From NCBI GenBank assembly GCA_007127395.1, contig SKZL01000300.1:1-7789 (forward strand): a stretch of DNA of 7,789 nucleotides, written 5' to 3'. Under the pieces are notes generated by a model that was not told the origin of the DNA, made no database searches, and saw only the letters and a list, made by a program, of their open reading frames with translations. The position numbers and the translations under genes are program-made. Source of the stretch: Balneolaceae bacterium. GTDB lineage: Bacteria > Bacteroidota > Rhodothermia > Balneolales > Balneolaceae. Shown here piece after piece: positions 6,279-7,789 of this stretch. Position 1 is the first letter of the stretch. Each line of letters begins with the position of its first letter.

Positions 6279-7186
6279 CATGGTGCAGATGACAGGATGG
6301 TAGAGATCCCTTTTTCGAGTGAAAATATCTTTTTTATCTCTTCATCGGTTAGATTTCTGTTGAAAATGGTAAGCTCATCAAAAAGCCCTCTGAAATTGTA
6401 ACCGAGCCAGATGGCGATCTCATCAGGTTGCCATGTGATGGTTTGCTCGATTTGGGTTAGTGAACCCACATATTCACCATTTATGTAACAATCCACTACT
6501 GAATCTGCGATACCGGTATTGAAGTTTCTGAATGAAAAAGCGATAAAAGTCCAATGATCACGGCTAAAAGGAAGCCCATCTGCAACGACCATGGGCCACT
6601 CATTCACTGGAACTTCTTCCCATTCCCGTTTTTGCGGATCCCAAATATCACGGTCGGGGAAAAAGGCAAACCTGAATCTTCTGGGCTCTTCATTGGTGAA
6701 ATCTACATAGAGGGCTCCGTCATTCCAGCTACGTGTGGTCAGCTGAATTGGGTCTGAATAACCTGGCGCCAGGTCCTCAGTGGGATCAAGTTTCAACCAA
6801 AATGAAACCGTTCCGCTCCAGTTTTGAGTAAGATAAGGCATATTCTGCTCTCCACGATAGAAATAGACCGGAGAATAACCATTATTGATTCTTAGAGCAT
6901 GATTATATCTCCCCTCACCCTGCAGAATCGTCAGATGGTCTGTTTGCCGATCAAAAGGTTCAAAGTTTACACGGTCGGACCAGCTTGAAGCAATATATAG
7001 CGTAGAGTCGCCTTCCGAATAATCTGCATCAAATCCATTATCAAATGAGGCAAAAAAAGTGATCGACTTTGCGATTGAGTCGTTAGATTCATTCAAATGT
7101 AATTCCTGAGCATTGATTGTTGAATGAATGGAGATAAATAAAAAGAAGAAAACTACTATTTGATTTAGTACAAATCTGAGACCCAT
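6278..7186 (-). CDS. Exported LamG / concanavalin A-like domain protein
   Basis: A 302-residue protein with a signal peptide (hydrophobic core about 6-22, probable cleavage near INAQ, residues 24-27) and one LamG/concanavalin A-like jelly-roll domain filling the rest. Landmarks are an opening FFASFDNGFDADYS (44-57), the strand WSGTVSFWLKLD (123-134), HWTFIAFSFR (211-220), CYINGEYVGS (233-242), and the typical closing GLFDELTIFNRNLTDEEIKKIF (starting at 267). Such domains usually bind carbohydrate or other extracellular ligands and are often accessory to enzymes. No catalytic domain, sorting domain or lipobox is present here, so a periplasmic or surface ligand-binding role is inferred and the ligand is unknown. 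It starts 36 bases after the stop of the cytochrome gene on the same strand, so the two are probably cotranscribed. No Shine-Dalgarno is visible; the leader is T/A-rich. Confidence 0.85.
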   Translation of the reverse strand: MGLRFVLNQIVVFFFLFISIHSTINAQELHLNESNDSIAKSITFFASFDNGFDADYSEGDSTLYIASSWSDRVNFEPFDRQTDHLTILQGEGRYNHALRINNGYSPVYFYRGEQNMPYLTQNWSGTVSFWLKLDPTEDLAPGYSDPIQLTTRSWNDGALYVDFTNEEPRRFRFAFFPDRDIWDPQKREWEEVPVNEWPMVVADGLPFSRDHWTFIAFSFRNFNTGIADSVVDCYINGEYVGSLTQIEQTITWQPDEIAIWLGYNFRGLFDELTIFNRNLTDEEIKKIFSLEKGISTILSSAP

Positions 7187-7222
7187 AATGAATAAAAAAA
7201 GAAGTTTTGTTTGCTGAATATA

Positions 7223-7666
7223 TTATGGATTTTCAGAATCTGCTAACCTGAAATATTCAACAATAGCCCTTGCATCATCTAAAGAGACGGATTGAAAAGG
7301 CATGGATGTAAAATAGCTCTCTTGTTGATTTGTTCTGGACGGATGCCTTCTGGACATGCCGACAGGATTCAAAATCATATTCATGACATATTCAGGTGAA
7401 CGATTGTCGAGTATCCCTTTCATGGATGGAGCAATAGAGGAGTCAACTTCATTATGGCACATGACACAGAGTCCCCTGAATACCTGTTCGCCACGGTCAG
7501 CAAGCTCCGGATCAATCTCATCACTGATCTGAACTTCCTCAGTTACAGGCCCTATTCCATGTTCAATTTCAAATTCAGATAATTGAGGTGCAGATTTCTC
7601 ACCTGCGCAGGATATCAGTAAGAAAAATGAGGTGATAAGGGATAAATTGGTAATTTGCCGAATCAT
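7223..7666 (-). CDS. Monoheme c-type cytochrome lipoprotein
   Basis: A 147-residue electron-transfer protein predicted to be a lipoprotein. The signal sequence ends in the lipobox LISC, giving lipid-modified C20. A linker (21-52) is followed by a class I cytochrome c domain (about 53-145). Heme attaches at CVMCH (C67, C70, H71). M122 in TSMPFQ is the probable sixth iron ligand, and DARAIVEYFR (131-140) is the usual closing helix. The stretches HGIGPVTEE and RSPEYVMNMILNP recall the small cytochromes encoded with clade II nitrous oxide reductases in Bacteroidota; this is from memory and would need a search. No nos gene is in the window. It is probably the first gene of a two-gene unit with the LamG gene, though more genes may lie upstream past the right edge. 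No Shine-Dalgarno is visible. Confidence 0.92.
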   Translation of the reverse strand: MIRQITNLSLITSFFLLISCAGEKSAPQLSEFEIEHGIGPVTEEVQISDEIDPELADRGEQVFRGLCVMCHNEVDSSIAPSMKGILDNRSPEYVMNMILNPVGMSRRHPSRTNQQESYFTSMPFQSVSLDDARAIVEYFRLADSENP

Positions 7667-7789
7667 GCAGTGAAATTAATTGTTTTGAATAAATGGTTAA
7701 TTTAAGAGTTCTATGTAAAGAAAATGTGAGAAACGGTAAGTTGAAGGATAAAATTATGATCAAATCTGTGTAGATGTAAATCATAAATC

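Noticed and set aside
7599..7784. 61-codon minus-strand reading frame overlapping the cytochrome start.
   Set aside because: Out of frame with the lipoprotein signal peptide, which is clearly real; the product is hydrophobic without a known pattern.

Overview
The window looks like chromosomal DNA from a Bacteroidota or Balneolota-type bacterium. This is inferred from moderately low G+C, mostly weak or absent Shine-Dalgarno sequences in AT-rich leaders, signal peptides ending in Ala-Gln, and the protein families present. It holds seven well-supported protein genes. I see no rRNA, tRNA, CRISPR array, transposase or phage gene, so this appears to be an ordinary chromosomal region rather than an obvious island.

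Left part (1-2978). A minus-strand gene encodes a RIC/YtfE/ScdA-type di-iron iron-sulfur repair protein, followed by a strong hairpin. A 254-bp divergent intergenic region separates it from a plus-strand tryptophanase-family gene, whose scaffold resembles tyrosine phenol-lyase but whose substrate-specificity positions are those of tryptophanase. That gene converges, with a 17-bp gap, on a minus-strand gene for an exported VOC (glyoxalase-fold) protein.

Middle part (3145-6080). A minus-strand soluble histidine-kinase-like protein and a plus-strand 599-residue protein are divergently transcribed from a 197-bp region containing two clear inverted repeats. The 599-residue protein is the most unusual gene here. 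Its motifs read as a nitronate monooxygenase-like FMN TIM barrel (SAGFNP, CGGH, GGIGT, SPLGVP), but it is almost twice the usual length. It carries an internal insertion, a C-terminal set of cysteines and a charged helical tail.

Right part (6278-7666). A probable two-gene minus-strand operon encodes a monoheme c-type cytochrome lipoprotein, then an exported LamG (concanavalin A-like) protein. The cytochrome resembles the small cytochromes found with clade II nitrous oxide reductase clusters (recalled, not searched), but no nos gene is inside the window.

A shared theme of nitrogen-oxide or redox stress is possible (iron-sulfur repair, nitronate-monooxygenase-like flavoprotein, nos-type cytochrome). 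The genes lie in separate transcription units, so this stays an inference.
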